Shown one piece after another: positions 16,308 to 25,249 of a stretch of 64,000 nt of DNA. The first letter of the stretch is position 1; each line of letters opens with the position of its first letter. The position numbers were made by a program, and so were the translations under genes. Origin of the DNA: Oscillibacter sp. MSJ-31 (lineage in GTDB: Bacteria; Bacillota; Clostridia; Oscillospirales; Oscillospiraceae); assembly GCF_018918025.1 (NCBI RefSeq), contig NZ_JAHLPT010000002.1, positions 124,001-188,000 of the forward strand, written 5' to 3'. The notes below the pieces were generated by a model that was given only the letters and a program-made list of their open reading frames with translations, was not told the DNA's origin and made no database searches.

Positions 16308-19202
16308 ATGAGCACACTAAAGGAAACGCGAGATGTGTATTACATCCCGCCAAACTTTCTAACAACTGGGCGTCTGTTCGGTGGCTCCATTCGCATCCGT
16401 AATGCGATTGAAGCTACCGTTTTAGTTGTCCTCACCGGGCTTCCGATTATTCGTCTTCCATTTTCGCTTACAGTAAGAATCATTCTCCTGTGTCTTGTAA
16501 CCTTACCTCTTGGCATCTTTGGTGTTATTGGCATAGAAGGTGATTCTCTCTCGGAATTTCTGATTGCCTTTATCCGATGGTTCAGAAGCAGGCGCATACT
16601 GTACCGTAGCGATGCTTCCAATCTCTCCACCGAGATAAAAAGCAAGACTCAAACAACTTCACATCAGCCGCCTGAACAGTTAGGTATCAAGATCAAGAAA
16701 GTCCCGCAAAGGCACAACAAGAAGCGTCGTAAGGCAAGGCTGAAGCCATCTAACCCAGCGAAACCCAAAAAGAAAGAAGGGCATACAGAAGATCTCATTC
16801 CCGTGAAGGACATTCGCAATGGCATCGTTCACCTATCAGATGGCCGGTATATCAAGATTCTTGAGGTGGAACCGATTAACTTTCTTCTCCGCAGCACCAG
16901 AGAGCAAAAGAGTATTATTGCTGCCTTTGCCAGCTGGTTGAAAATCAGTCCGGTTAAGCTGCAAATCAAGGTTGTAACTAAGAAAGCAGATATCAGCAAG
17001 CACCTCAACGCTATTGCGCATGACATGTCAAAAGAAACAGATCCCAAGTGTCGTGAGTTACAGCAGGACTACTATAACTTGATTAAAACCATCGGATCCC
17101 GTGAGGCAATTACACGACGTTTTCTTCTGATCTTTGAGTATGAACCGACATTCAACAACCGCAAGAGCGACTATGCAGAAGTCGTATCCACACTGGAAAC
17201 TGCAGCAAGAACTGCCCGCCAGTACTTCCAGCACTGCGACAATGCAGTTATCAGTCATGATGATGAAAACGCTTTTCTGCTTGAGATCCTCTACACTGTT
17301 TTCAATCGTGAAACCAGTGAGCAGATTCCATTGGAGCATCGCATCAGAGAATTGCAAATACAGCGGGTCGTATCCAAAGCTCCAGAGCCTGAAATCACCG
17401 TTCCTCAGGTCATTGCACCAGAACGCGTGGATCTTTCTCATGGTTCTTATATTGTGATGGATGGAATCTATCACACTTATCTATTCGTCCCTTCTCAAGG
17501 CTTTAACAGCCGTGTAGTTGCCGGTTGGACTTCCTTTATGGTCAATGCCGGTGAGGGTATCGATGTAGATTTCTTTTTCAAGCGAGAACCCAAAGACAGG
17601 ATTCAGTCAAAGCTTGGTCAGCAGATCCGTATCAATCGCAGCCGCATCAAGGATACCTCTGACACAAATACAGATTACGATGACATCGAAGGAGCTATTA
17701 AATCCGGCTACTTCCTCAAACAAGGTCTGGCCAATTACGAAGACTTCTATTATGCGACGATCCTCATCACAGTTACAGCAGACTCCCTTGATAATCTCGA
17801 ATGGCGTACCGCTGAGGTCAAACGAATGATGGTCTCACAGGATATGGATGTCACTGTATGTCGCTTCCGTCAGGAAATGGCTATGAACGCCGTGATGCCG
17901 TTTTGTAAGTTAAACAAGGTGCTTTTCGAGCATAGCAAGCGAAACATGCTCACTTCTACAATCGCCAGCTGCTATCCATTCACCTCATATGAGCTATCTG
18001 ATGAGAACGGTATTTTGCTCGGTGTCAACAAGCATAACAACAGTTTGGTCATTGTCGATATCTTTAACAGCCGTGTCTATAAGAATGCCAATATGGCTAT
18101 TCTCGGCACCAGCGGTGCCGGCAAGACTTTCACCATGCAGCTCATGGCACTTCGAATGCGCAGAAAGGGTACACAGGTCTTTATTATTGCGCCACTGAAA
18201 GGCCATGAGTTTTTACGCGCTTGTAGGAATGTGGGCGGCGAATTTATTTCCATAAGCCCCGCCTCCAAGCAGTGTATCAACATTATGGAGATCCGTCGCA
18301 TCGACCAAACAGCTAATGCAATCATCGATGGTGTAATCAATGAGAACTCCATTCTGGCGCGAAAAATCCAACAGCTGCATATCTTCTTCAGCCTTCTGAT
18401 TCCCGACATGAATCATGAGGAGAAGCAATTGTTGGACGAGGCACTGATCACAACCTACGCAGAGAAAGGAATCACGCATGACAATGACTCTCTAATCGAT
18501 CCGCACGATTCAACCCGTTATCGTACAATGCCTTTGCTTGAAGATGTCTATAACATCCTCATGGCATCAGATGAGACCAGGCGTTTAGGAAACATCCTCA
18601 ATCGCCTGGTGCATGGCTCCGCAAAAACATTTAACCAGCAAACCAATGTGGATCTTTCTAATCCCTACACAGTCCTTGATATTTCAGAACTCACCGGCGA
18701 TCTTCTTACCGTAGGTATGTTTCTCGCTCTTGACTTTGTCTGGGATAAAGCAAAGGAAGATCGAACGAAGGAGAAGGCAATTTTCATCGATGAAATCTGG
18801 CAACTGGTAGGCGCAGGCAGCAACTCCATGGCCGCAGAATTCTGCCTGGAAATATTCAAAATCATTCGCGGCTACGGCGGTGCTGCAATCGCTGCCACGC
18901 AGGATCTAAATGACTTTTTCGCTCTCGATGGCGGCAAATACGGTAAAGGCATCATCAACAACGCAAAAACGAAAATTGTCCTTAATCTTGAGGATGATGA
19001 AGCAATTCGCGTGCAAGATGCCCTAAAACTTACCGATGCCGAGATTATGAATATCACACGCTTCGAGCGAGGTAACGGCCTGATCTCAACCAATAGCAAC
19101 CATATCACAGTTGAGTTCAAAGCCTCCGATCTTGAGAAGCAATTGATCACCACCGACCGCTACGAACTCAGCCAGATTCTTCAAACCCATCAAGGAAACT
19201 AA
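16308..19202 (+). CDS. PrgI-VirB4 fusion, conjugation ATPase
   Basis: The transfer motor ATPase. The C-terminal half has Walker A GTSGAGKT (about 600-607), Walker B AIFIDEIW (about 824-831) and the VirB4 pattern AATQDLNDFF. Residues 1-105 are a separate PrgI-like module: a YYIPPNF start, two membrane helices and an RRILYRSD end. PrgI is normally an independent gene upstream. A basic linker (about 120-160, rich in Lys/Arg) joins the two. At 964 aa it is longer than most VirB4 proteins for this reason. It would drive pilus/channel assembly at the membrane. Confidence 0.92.
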   Translation: MSTLKETRDVYYIPPNFLTTGRLFGGSIRIRNAIEATVLVVLTGLPIIRLPFSLTVRIILLCLVTLPLGIFGVIGIEGDSLSEFLIAFIRWFRSRRILYRSDASNLSTEIKSKTQTTSHQPPEQLGIKIKKVPQRHNKKRRKARLKPSNPAKPKKKEGHTEDLIPVKDIRNGIVHLSDGRYIKILEVEPINFLLRSTREQKSIIAAFASWLKISPVKLQIKVVTKKADISKHLNAIAHDMSKETDPKCRELQQDYYNLIKTIGSREAITRRFLLIFEYEPTFNNRKSDYAEVVSTLETAARTARQYFQHCDNAVISHDDENAFLLEILYTVFNRETSEQIPLEHRIRELQIQRVVSKAPEPEITVPQVIAPERVDLSHGSYIVMDGIYHTYLFVPSQGFNSRVVAGWTSFMVNAGEGIDVDFFFKREPKDRIQSKLGQQIRINRSRIKDTSDTNTDYDDIEGAIKSGYFLKQGLANYEDFYYATILITVTADSLDNLEWRTAEVKRMMVSQDMDVTVCRFRQEMAMNAVMPFCKLNKVLFEHSKRNMLTSTIASCYPFTSYELSDENGILLGVNKHNNSLVIVDIFNSRVYKNANMAILGTSGAGKTFTMQLMALRMRRKGTQVFIIAPLKGHEFLRACRNVGGEFISISPASKQCINIMEIRRIDQTANAIIDGVINENSILARKIQQLHIFFSLLIPDMNHEEKQLLDEALITTYAEKGITHDNDSLIDPHDSTRYRTMPLLEDVYNILMASDETRRLGNILNRLVHGSAKTFNQQTNVDLSNPYTVLDISELTGDLLTVGMFLALDFVWDKAKEDRTKEKAIFIDEIWQLVGAGSNSMAAEFCLEIFKIIRGYGGAAIAATQDLNDFFALDGGKYGKGIINNAKTKIVLNLEDDEAIRVQDALKLTDAEIMNITRFERGNGLISTNSNHITVEFKASDLEKQLITTDRYELSQILQTHQGN

Positions 19203-19204
19203 TT

Positions 19205-19267
19205 CGCACAGCGTTCTTGATTTGAAACGCAGTTATTTGCAGTTCAACATATCAAGAACGCTGTGCG
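19205..19267. repeat. 17-bp perfect inverted repeat after virB4
   Basis: CGCACAGCGTTCTTGAT (19205-19221) is repeated as its exact complement at 19251-19267. The 29-base loop contains a smaller TTGAA/TTCAA pair. It starts 3 bases after the virB4 stop and has no T run, so it is not a standard terminator. Confidence 0.8.
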
Positions 19268-19326
19268 TACATCATTTCAAAAAGTGCGCTATATGTTTGA
19301 AAGCGAAAACACTCGGAGGTGTGAAA

Positions 19327-19857
19327 ATGTCTTTTGCAAAGCAATCCCATAATCGTGAATTGGCTCTGATCACACAGTTACTCGCAATATTCGGTGTTGT
19401 AGAGCGTGGGCAAATGCGCGAGCTCTTCTCTCATCTTTCTGACAGTCAGTATGGAAAAATTTTGACTCTGCTTAGTCGTGAGGGGCTTGCATATCGCTCT
19501 CCGGATTCTATTTATCTTGCATCAAGCAAGTTCACCGCATCGCGCATTGACAAAGAGAATAGCGTGATGTGTTTTTGGGCGTTCATTCTCATCAAGGATA
19601 AAGCTCAAGATTTCTGCGCCGGCGAAGCGCCGGCAATTCTGACAGTCGCATCGAAATCCAAAAACTATGATCTTATCCCACTCAACGGTCGCAATGCTCA
19701 GCAGGTCAATGAAGCCAGCGAGGAGATTCCTTCAGGGACAATTCGATACCTTATCACCCGTGATCTGCAGCATATTACCACGATTGACCGCCGCATGAAG
19801 AACGACTATGTGATTCATGTCGGCGACAAAGGGGTAATTGAGATTTATGAATTGTGA
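19327..19857 (+). CDS. winged-helix-like transfer region protein, 176 aa
   Basis: No named family is certain. The N-terminal 65 residues (ELALITQLLAIFGVVERGQM, then a KILTLLSREGLAYRSPDSIY wing) read as a winged helix. The rest resembles a mixed alpha/beta domain. The start at 19327 is fixed by GGAGG 7 bases upstream. It follows the large inverted repeat and precedes another unknown gene by 7 bases. A DNA-binding role in transfer or replication is inferred. Confidence 0.6.
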   Translation: MSFAKQSHNRELALITQLLAIFGVVERGQMRELFSHLSDSQYGKILTLLSREGLAYRSPDSIYLASSKFTASRIDKENSVMCFWAFILIKDKAQDFCAGEAPAILTVASKSKNYDLIPLNGRNAQQVNEASEEIPSGTIRYLITRDLQHITTIDRRMKNDYVIHVGDKGVIEIYEL

Positions 19858-19864
19858 GGTACAA

Positions 19865-20497
19865 ATGGAAAACTACAAATTTAAGCAATTGCTTCAGGAG
19901 ACTGCTACCAATTATGACGGTATGAGTCAGGAGCTTTTCAAATTATCCAGACGCTTGGAGGAATCTCCGCGATACAATCCTGAGCATGAGCTCTATAGTC
20001 TTGTGCGTTCCAGCGAGTTAAACACACTGGCTGTACGTTCACTGGCGGCTCGTGCAATGGGGCCTTGTACTCCAACGAGCGAGGTCACCGCCTCTGCGCT
20101 CGCAATCAGTATCGTTGAAGAACCCAAATGGCTTAAAATTACCGTTCCTGCTATTCTGCCCAGTCGCAGGGCGCGCGATGGAACGCTCTTTATTACGCGC
20201 CCCCTTCGAAACTGTCTGGTCTCCTTCCAACGCGAAACTCCAATTGAACGCTTCGGTCAGTGCATGATCTGCATCGTTCACAGGTATGATGAGGCCTTAG
20301 GTATCCGTCGAGTACGAGACTACGATAACATTGAAACGAAACGCTATCTGGATGTCATTGAATCAGTCTTTCTGACAAATGACAGTGGGCTTCTTTGCTC
20401 GGTGCTTCAGACCACCCAAATCTCGGATCGCGACTGTACCGAGTTCTATCTGATGCTGCCGGACACGCTCCCTCTATGGGCTAAAATGTTCCTGTAA
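19865..20497 (+). CDS. hypothetical protein in transfer operon, 210 aa
   Basis: No family recognised. A soluble protein with a helical N-terminus (NYKFKQLLQETATNYDGMSQ) and a beta-rich C-terminal half. GAGG lies 6 bases before the ATG at 19865; an ATG at 19847 is less well placed. It lies 7 bases downstream of the winged-helix gene. Its location between virB4 and virD4 suggests a transfer accessory function. Confidence 0.6.
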   Translation: MENYKFKQLLQETATNYDGMSQELFKLSRRLEESPRYNPEHELYSLVRSSELNTLAVRSLAARAMGPCTPTSEVTASALAISIVEEPKWLKITVPAILPSRRARDGTLFITRPLRNCLVSFQRETPIERFGQCMICIVHRYDEALGIRRVRDYDNIETKRYLDVIESVFLTNDSGLLCSVLQTTQISDRDCTEFYLMLPDTLPLWAKMFL

Positions 20498-20715
20498 TCA
20501 GATACCCAAACCCACAAAAAAACCGCATCAGAAATGGGTATTGATTTCTCGACTTTCAAAAATGCTGCCCTGCGCCGACAGATTTGGGTATTGAACATGG
20601 CATTTTTTCATCCGGGGTCTTTATGGTTTAGACCGAATCGGCATTCTTACTCAGCGATTCTTCATTATGTCGGCAGTCTTTTGGCAGCCTGTTTATTCCG
20701 AGCTGGAGGTGAGTC
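20498..20715. other. intergenic region with short inverted repeat
   Basis: GATACCCAAA (20500-20509) is repeated inverted as TTTGGGTATT near 20583, and GGGTATTGA occurs twice (about 20538 and 20585). A 61-codon ORF here has no convincing features. It may hold the promoter or operator of the next gene. Confidence 0.35.
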
Positions 20716-21849
20716 ATGATTACTCATGTCAATGATCGGATGCTTGAATTTCTTTGGTTTGTTGGCTATTGCGGAGAGTTTCCTTCACAATTGGCTGAGC
20801 GTATCGGAGGTGCGGTGTGGTGGAATCGTCACATCAAGTATCGTGCCATCGAACGTGGTTATGTAACGGTATGGCGAGGCGTATATCGTCAAAGAGTCAT
20901 TCGCTCACTGCGCTTAACCGATTTGGGGCTCGACTACATCAGTTCCAAAGATCCGTCCGCATTAGAATACATTCTTTCACAGCCGCATGGCGGCATTGTC
21001 AATCGAATCAACATTGAAAAAACTCTGAGACTCCACGCAGTTGCAACCGGCCTTATGATGGCTTTGAATGCAGGAGCCGAGGTCCTCCCTGATCGAAAGC
21101 CATCCCTCATGCCCCCCAATCACAGAGCAATACCGATTGACCCTCAGAAAACCTATTACTACTCTGCAGGTGAGCTCCGCGATGGCATACAAGCCTTCGA
21201 AGCGGACAGCGTAGCCAAATCATCGCGGATTCTCGGTGTCATTGTCCGAGGCACTCACTGTTACTGTCTCTATCACACCGGGCATACGCGAATGTACTGG
21301 ATGCAGAACAACGAGGAAAACACCGTTGCATCAATCGATACACTTTTGACTTCACGCGGTTTCGCATGCAGAAGTTTCAGCCAAGTCATTATAGCAAGCA
21401 GTCTGAACGTGGCTCCAAAGATAGCTAAATACAGTGTCAATCAGCGCAGTCGTTACTTTACGGTATCAGACGCTTATAACAACTGCTATTTTGTAGAAAA
21501 CAGTTATAGAGGTGATTTTCAACTCAAGACAATTTGCGATCCTCAATGGCAGCAGGAAGTAAATCACGCAGCACTCCAAGGTTTTAAGGAACCTCCTACA
21601 CCCACAAGATCTTACGATGCTGTCACACCGGACAATTCGAGAGCCGTCATTTTGGGCTATCAATTTGACCTACTCTCCCTGCTTAACATCGACGCTGCAC
21701 CGTCTGGCTTCAAATACAGCCCCATTCTCTTATGTTTTGAATATCAAGTTGAAACGCTCCAACTCATATTAGGGCCCAAAATTGAAGTCCGTGCAATTCC
21801 AGAAGGAGGTCTGTATGAATGGGAAAAAGAGAATAACAAGTCTCGCTAG
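20716..21849 (+). CDS. replication-relaxation-like winged-helix protein
   Basis: A 377-aa soluble protein. The N-terminal 80 residues look like a winged helix (EFLWFVGYCGEFPSQLAERI, then RSLRLTDLGLDYIS). Next comes a His-containing helix (LRLHAVATGLMMALNAGAEV), in the order seen in the Replic_Relax (PF13814) family of plasmid and ICE proteins. That match is by pattern only. It directly precedes and overlaps the coupling-protein gene by 35 bases, where relaxosome proteins often sit. No HUH or other relaxase motif is visible in it. Confidence 0.5.
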   Translation: MITHVNDRMLEFLWFVGYCGEFPSQLAERIGGAVWWNRHIKYRAIERGYVTVWRGVYRQRVIRSLRLTDLGLDYISSKDPSALEYILSQPHGGIVNRINIEKTLRLHAVATGLMMALNAGAEVLPDRKPSLMPPNHRAIPIDPQKTYYYSAGELRDGIQAFEADSVAKSSRILGVIVRGTHCYCLYHTGHTRMYWMQNNEENTVASIDTLLTSRGFACRSFSQVIIASSLNVAPKIAKYSVNQRSRYFTVSDAYNNCYFVENSYRGDFQLKTICDPQWQQEVNHAALQGFKEPPTPTRSYDAVTPDNSRAVILGYQFDLLSLLNIDAAPSGFKYSPILLCFEYQVETLQLILGPKIEVRAIPEGGLYEWEKENNKSR

Positions 21850-23764
21850 CCTTAGCGTGCTAATCTCTTTGCTTTTGTATGTCGCAGGTATCATTGCTCA
21901 ATTCCTCATCAACATTAACAAATGGAAAGCAGCCGGAAGCGATTACCATGTTTCCCCCGGTCTTCCGTCTTTGCACATTATTGATGCATTCACAGCACTG
22001 TTTCACTTTCCTGAGGGACTGATCGCTCTTAGCATTGTCACTATCGGCATCGTTCTTCTATGTGTTTTCGGTCTTCGGCTCGGTTGGGGCTCGCGTGGTA
22101 CTACCGATCGTGACCGCAACCTCACTATCTCCAGTAATGGCAGCTATGGAACGGCAGCCTTTATGACGGATAAAGAAGCTGCTGAGTGTTTCGATATCAC
22201 ATCCTGCTCCAAAACAAAACAAGATATTCTTGGCATGACCCAGAGTGGTCAAGTCTTCACTCTTCCGGCGAACACACGGCTCAATGCTAATATGGCAATC
22301 TGCGGTGCCTCAGGAACCGGCAAGTCCAGATCCGTATCGCGAAATCTCATTTTACAAGCTGCCAGAAGGAATGAGAGCGTCATCATCACCGACTGCAAAT
22401 CTGAACTCTATGATTCGATGTCGGAGTATCTCAGAGACCAAGGTTATACAGTGAAAGTTCTCAATCTGATTGAGATGGATCATAGTGATTCCTGGAACTG
22501 TCTGGGTGAAGTCGGCTCAAGCGAGTTGATGGCTCAGACCTTCTCTGATATTGTGCTTTCCAACACCACCGGCGAAGATCATGACGCATTCTGGTACAAC
22601 GCCGAGCTCAATCTATTGAAGGCACTGGTTCTCTATGTGTCTTTAGAGATGCCGCAAGAAAAACGCAATTTTGGCACCGTGTATGATATGTTGGTCAATG
22701 AGAATGAGCGCAGCCTCACCAAAAGGATGCACGCGATTCGTGGCGAACATGTCAACCCATTTACCGGCGAAGTCATGCCTCCGTCTCCAGCCTTCGCCCC
22801 CTTCTCTCTATTTATGCAATCCAGTGAGACCGTTCGTACCAGCGTGATTATTGGTCTTGGCAGTAAGTTGCAGGTAATGCAAGCGCAGCAAGTTAAGAAC
22901 ATCACCAGCTACAATGAGATCGATTTGGAATTGCCAGGGAAACAAAAATGCGCATACTTCTGCATTGTATCTGATCAGGACAAAACCTTTGAATTCCTAT
23001 CCACTCTCTTTTTCGCCTTTCTCTTTATCCGCCTGATTCGTTACGCTGACAGCCGCTGTGAAGGCGGGTGCCTTTCCACGAAAGTAAAATTCATCTTGGA
23101 CGAGTTTCCAAACTGCGCAGGTAGTATTCCTGACTTTTCGAAAAAAGCAAGCACGATCCGAAGCCGTGGCTGCTCAATTGCGTGTTTCTTCCAAAACATC
23201 GGTCAGATGAAGAACAGGTATCCAGATGACGAATGGCAGGAAATTCTCGGTGCGTGTGATACGACCATATTTCTTGGTTGCACAGACCTACTCACTGCGG
23301 AATACTTCAGCGATCGCATCGGTGTTTCCAGCGTAGAAATAGAAGGTACCATGCGAGAACTCAATACCATGCGCATCACAAACTACACACCATCCTACCG
23401 CGAAACGAATTCTCTCGACCGTCGTCAACTGATGACTCCTGACGAAATTCTCCGAATTAAGCCAGACGAAGAGCTGGTATTCATTCGAGGTCAGAAGGTT
23501 TGGAAAGCCCATCGCTTCGATTACTCAAAACACACGGAGTATAAAAAACTCCGTAGCACAAAATCCATATATCACGAGCCCGACTGGAAGAAAGAAGCTG
23601 CCAGCCGGGCTCTTTCCACATCTGAATCCAATCAAGCCATTTTACATGCGTCGAAAGCCGAAGTGCCACCGGTATCGGAATTCGTGGAAGAGAAACCACC
23701 TACTACGAATCCGGCCGCAGCAGCACTTGGCCTAAAGCGCACTGATATAAATGAGACTATTTGA
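21815..23764 (+). CDS. VirD4/TraG-type coupling protein
   Basis: The type IV coupling ATPase that brings the DNA substrate to the mating channel. Two N-terminal membrane helices (about 8-28 and 62-84) precede the ATPase. Walker A is GASGTGKS (about 164-171), and the Walker B-like FILDEFPN lies near 426. The family segments IITDCKSELYD and IRSRGCSIACFFQN are also present. The start at 21815 follows GGAGG by 5 bases, which leaves a 35-base overlap with the gene before. The C-terminus (from about 560) is polar and variable. Confidence 0.93.
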   Translation: MNGKKRITSLASLSVLISLLLYVAGIIAQFLININKWKAAGSDYHVSPGLPSLHIIDAFTALFHFPEGLIALSIVTIGIVLLCVFGLRLGWGSRGTTDRDRNLTISSNGSYGTAAFMTDKEAAECFDITSCSKTKQDILGMTQSGQVFTLPANTRLNANMAICGASGTGKSRSVSRNLILQAARRNESVIITDCKSELYDSMSEYLRDQGYTVKVLNLIEMDHSDSWNCLGEVGSSELMAQTFSDIVLSNTTGEDHDAFWYNAELNLLKALVLYVSLEMPQEKRNFGTVYDMLVNENERSLTKRMHAIRGEHVNPFTGEVMPPSPAFAPFSLFMQSSETVRTSVIIGLGSKLQVMQAQQVKNITSYNEIDLELPGKQKCAYFCIVSDQDKTFEFLSTLFFAFLFIRLIRYADSRCEGGCLSTKVKFILDEFPNCAGSIPDFSKKASTIRSRGCSIACFFQNIGQMKNRYPDDEWQEILGACDTTIFLGCTDLLTAEYFSDRIGVSSVEIEGTMRELNTMRITNYTPSYRETNSLDRRQLMTPDEILRIKPDEELVFIRGQKVWKAHRFDYSKHTEYKKLRSTKSIYHEPDWKKEAASRALSTSESNQAILHASKAEVPPVSEFVEEKPPTTNPAAAALGLKRTDINETI

Positions 23765-23780
23765 AAGGAAGGTTTTAACT

Positions 23781-24776
23781 ATGCCCAGCAAAAAAAATGA
23801 TCCTGAACTTCAGGCAAAGGAGGTACAAACCGCCGAATCGCCTCCCACTACAGTCACCGCTTTGGGGCCCATCGCACCCATCCGCAGCGACAATGATCTT
23901 CTGACCATCAATGACCAAGAACGCGGCATTATGCCAGCTGACAGCGACGATGTAAAGTGGAACTACATGGCAGGTGCAGCTCGTCGTAAGCTCGTTCTGA
24001 CCGGCATTGTTAGTGGCCTTGAGTCCATGGATGGCAATTCTCCTGTCTGCGTTGTTGACTACGAAGGCATCCGCGTTCTGATTCCCGGCCGGCAAATGTT
24101 TTTGGATGATTGGCCCGAGAATGAAGACATCCCTCTGGAGCATCGTATGCGACTTGGCAGGATGCTCGGAGCAACCATTGACTTTATCCTCGTCGGCGTA
24201 GATCTCAAGAACCACGCCGCAGTCGCAAGCCGAAAGGCTGCGATGCTGCAACGGCAGGCTAAATTCTATGCAACCGGTCGTGTCAAAGTCGGCATCCGCG
24301 TTGCCTGCCGAGTCATTGGTGTCGGCAATAATCGAATTACAGTTGAGGCAGTAGGGGTTGATTCCGTCATCTCCGCATCCGCGCTCTCTTGGGAGTGGTT
24401 CCCTGATGTGACTGACCTCTATTCCACCGGAGATCTTGTTGTTGCACGCGTGATGGCTATTGTACAAGATGAAGCAACCGGCCAATTCAGTGTCCGACTC
24501 TCTGTCAAAGCTGCCACCGAGAACCCCGACCTCCCGGCACTTCGTAAGCTGGTACCCGGCTCCAATTACTTTGGCGTTGTCACCGGTGTCTATGACCGAC
24601 TCATCTTCGTTCGCCTTCAGGCCGGCGCAAACGCCAAAACCAAGCTCTATCACACCAAGCAGATCCCCAGCAAGCTGGATACCGTCAGTTTTCAGGTTCG
24701 TAGCGTTGATGAAGAATCCGGGGTTGCCTTTGGCCTGATCACCCGAATCATCCGGCGTCACTCCAAATTGAGGTAA
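23781..24776 (+). CDS. S1 RNA-binding repeat protein
   Basis: A 331-aa protein with two or three OB-fold S1-like repeats: LVLTGIVSGLESM...VLIPGRQMF (about 75-155), then VGIRVACRVIGVGNNRITVE (about 165-215), then VPGSNYFGVVTGVYDRLIFV (about 260-300). The layout resembles a shortened ribosomal protein S1. The N-terminal 60 residues are polar and disordered-looking. The start at 23781 follows AAGGAAGG by 8 bases. Its place right after virD4 is notable; a role in RNA or single-strand DNA handling is inference. Confidence 0.72.
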   Translation: MPSKKNDPELQAKEVQTAESPPTTVTALGPIAPIRSDNDLLTINDQERGIMPADSDDVKWNYMAGAARRKLVLTGIVSGLESMDGNSPVCVVDYEGIRVLIPGRQMFLDDWPENEDIPLEHRMRLGRMLGATIDFILVGVDLKNHAAVASRKAAMLQRQAKFYATGRVKVGIRVACRVIGVGNNRITVEAVGVDSVISASALSWEWFPDVTDLYSTGDLVVARVMAIVQDEATGQFSVRLSVKAATENPDLPALRKLVPGSNYFGVVTGVYDRLIFVRLQAGANAKTKLYHTKQIPSKLDTVSFQVRSVDEESGVAFGLITRIIRRHSKLR

Positions 24777-24781
24777 TTGCC

Positions 24782-25213
24782 ATGACGAAGAATAATCAAA
24801 AACTCAACGAGAACTGCAGGTCGGTCATCCGCGCTTGTTTGAATATCGTTGAGGAAAATGGCGACACCTATGTTGCAATCCATAAGGACGACGATATTGA
24901 ATGCGTCGTCCTTGTTTCAATCATCCGCACTTATCCGATCCTATCCGTTGTTGTGGCAGATAAGATCCTCTTTGCTCAGGAAAACGCCGATGCTATGTAT
25001 CGAGCAGCCAACGAGCTGAACATCGAGTCCGTCGTCGGATGGCACAGCATTATGCTCTCTGACAGTAGCAGCATCTATATGTATCGTGAATGCGCTTGGA
25101 TCAATGAGCAGCTCAATCGCGACTACCTTATGGAGATCTTACTCAACTGCATCTCCGAGTATAAGCTCGGCAGAGCACATCTTTCTGCAGCAATTCAAAA
25201 GGAGCAGCAGTAA
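24782..25213 (+). CDS. hypothetical protein, YbjN-like shape, 143 aa
   Basis: No certain family. Beta strands in the first half (GDTYVAI, VVLVSIIRTYPILSVVVAD) are followed by helices with MYRAANELN and WINEQLNRDYLMEILLNCISE. This order resembles the YbjN/type III chaperone-like fold, where two helices frame a beta sheet. It lies 5 bases after the S1 gene with GAGG upstream. It may act as a small chaperone in the transfer operon. Confidence 0.55.
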   Translation: MTKNNQKLNENCRSVIRACLNIVEENGDTYVAIHKDDDIECVVLVSIIRTYPILSVVVADKILFAQENADAMYRAANELNIESVVGWHSIMLSDSSSIYMYRECAWINEQLNRDYLMEILLNCISEYKLGRAHLSAAIQKEQQ

Positions 25214-25249
25214 TATCCTCTACCAAATCAACTATGAAGGAGGTCAGCG

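Noticed and set aside
20534-20719. 61-codon ORF between the transfer genes
   Set aside because: No good ribosome site and no recognisable domain; it overlaps the start of the next gene.
23775-24761. Minus-strand ORF of 328 codons opposite the S1 protein
   Set aside because: Fully antisense to a well-supported gene with S1 repeats and a ribosome site.
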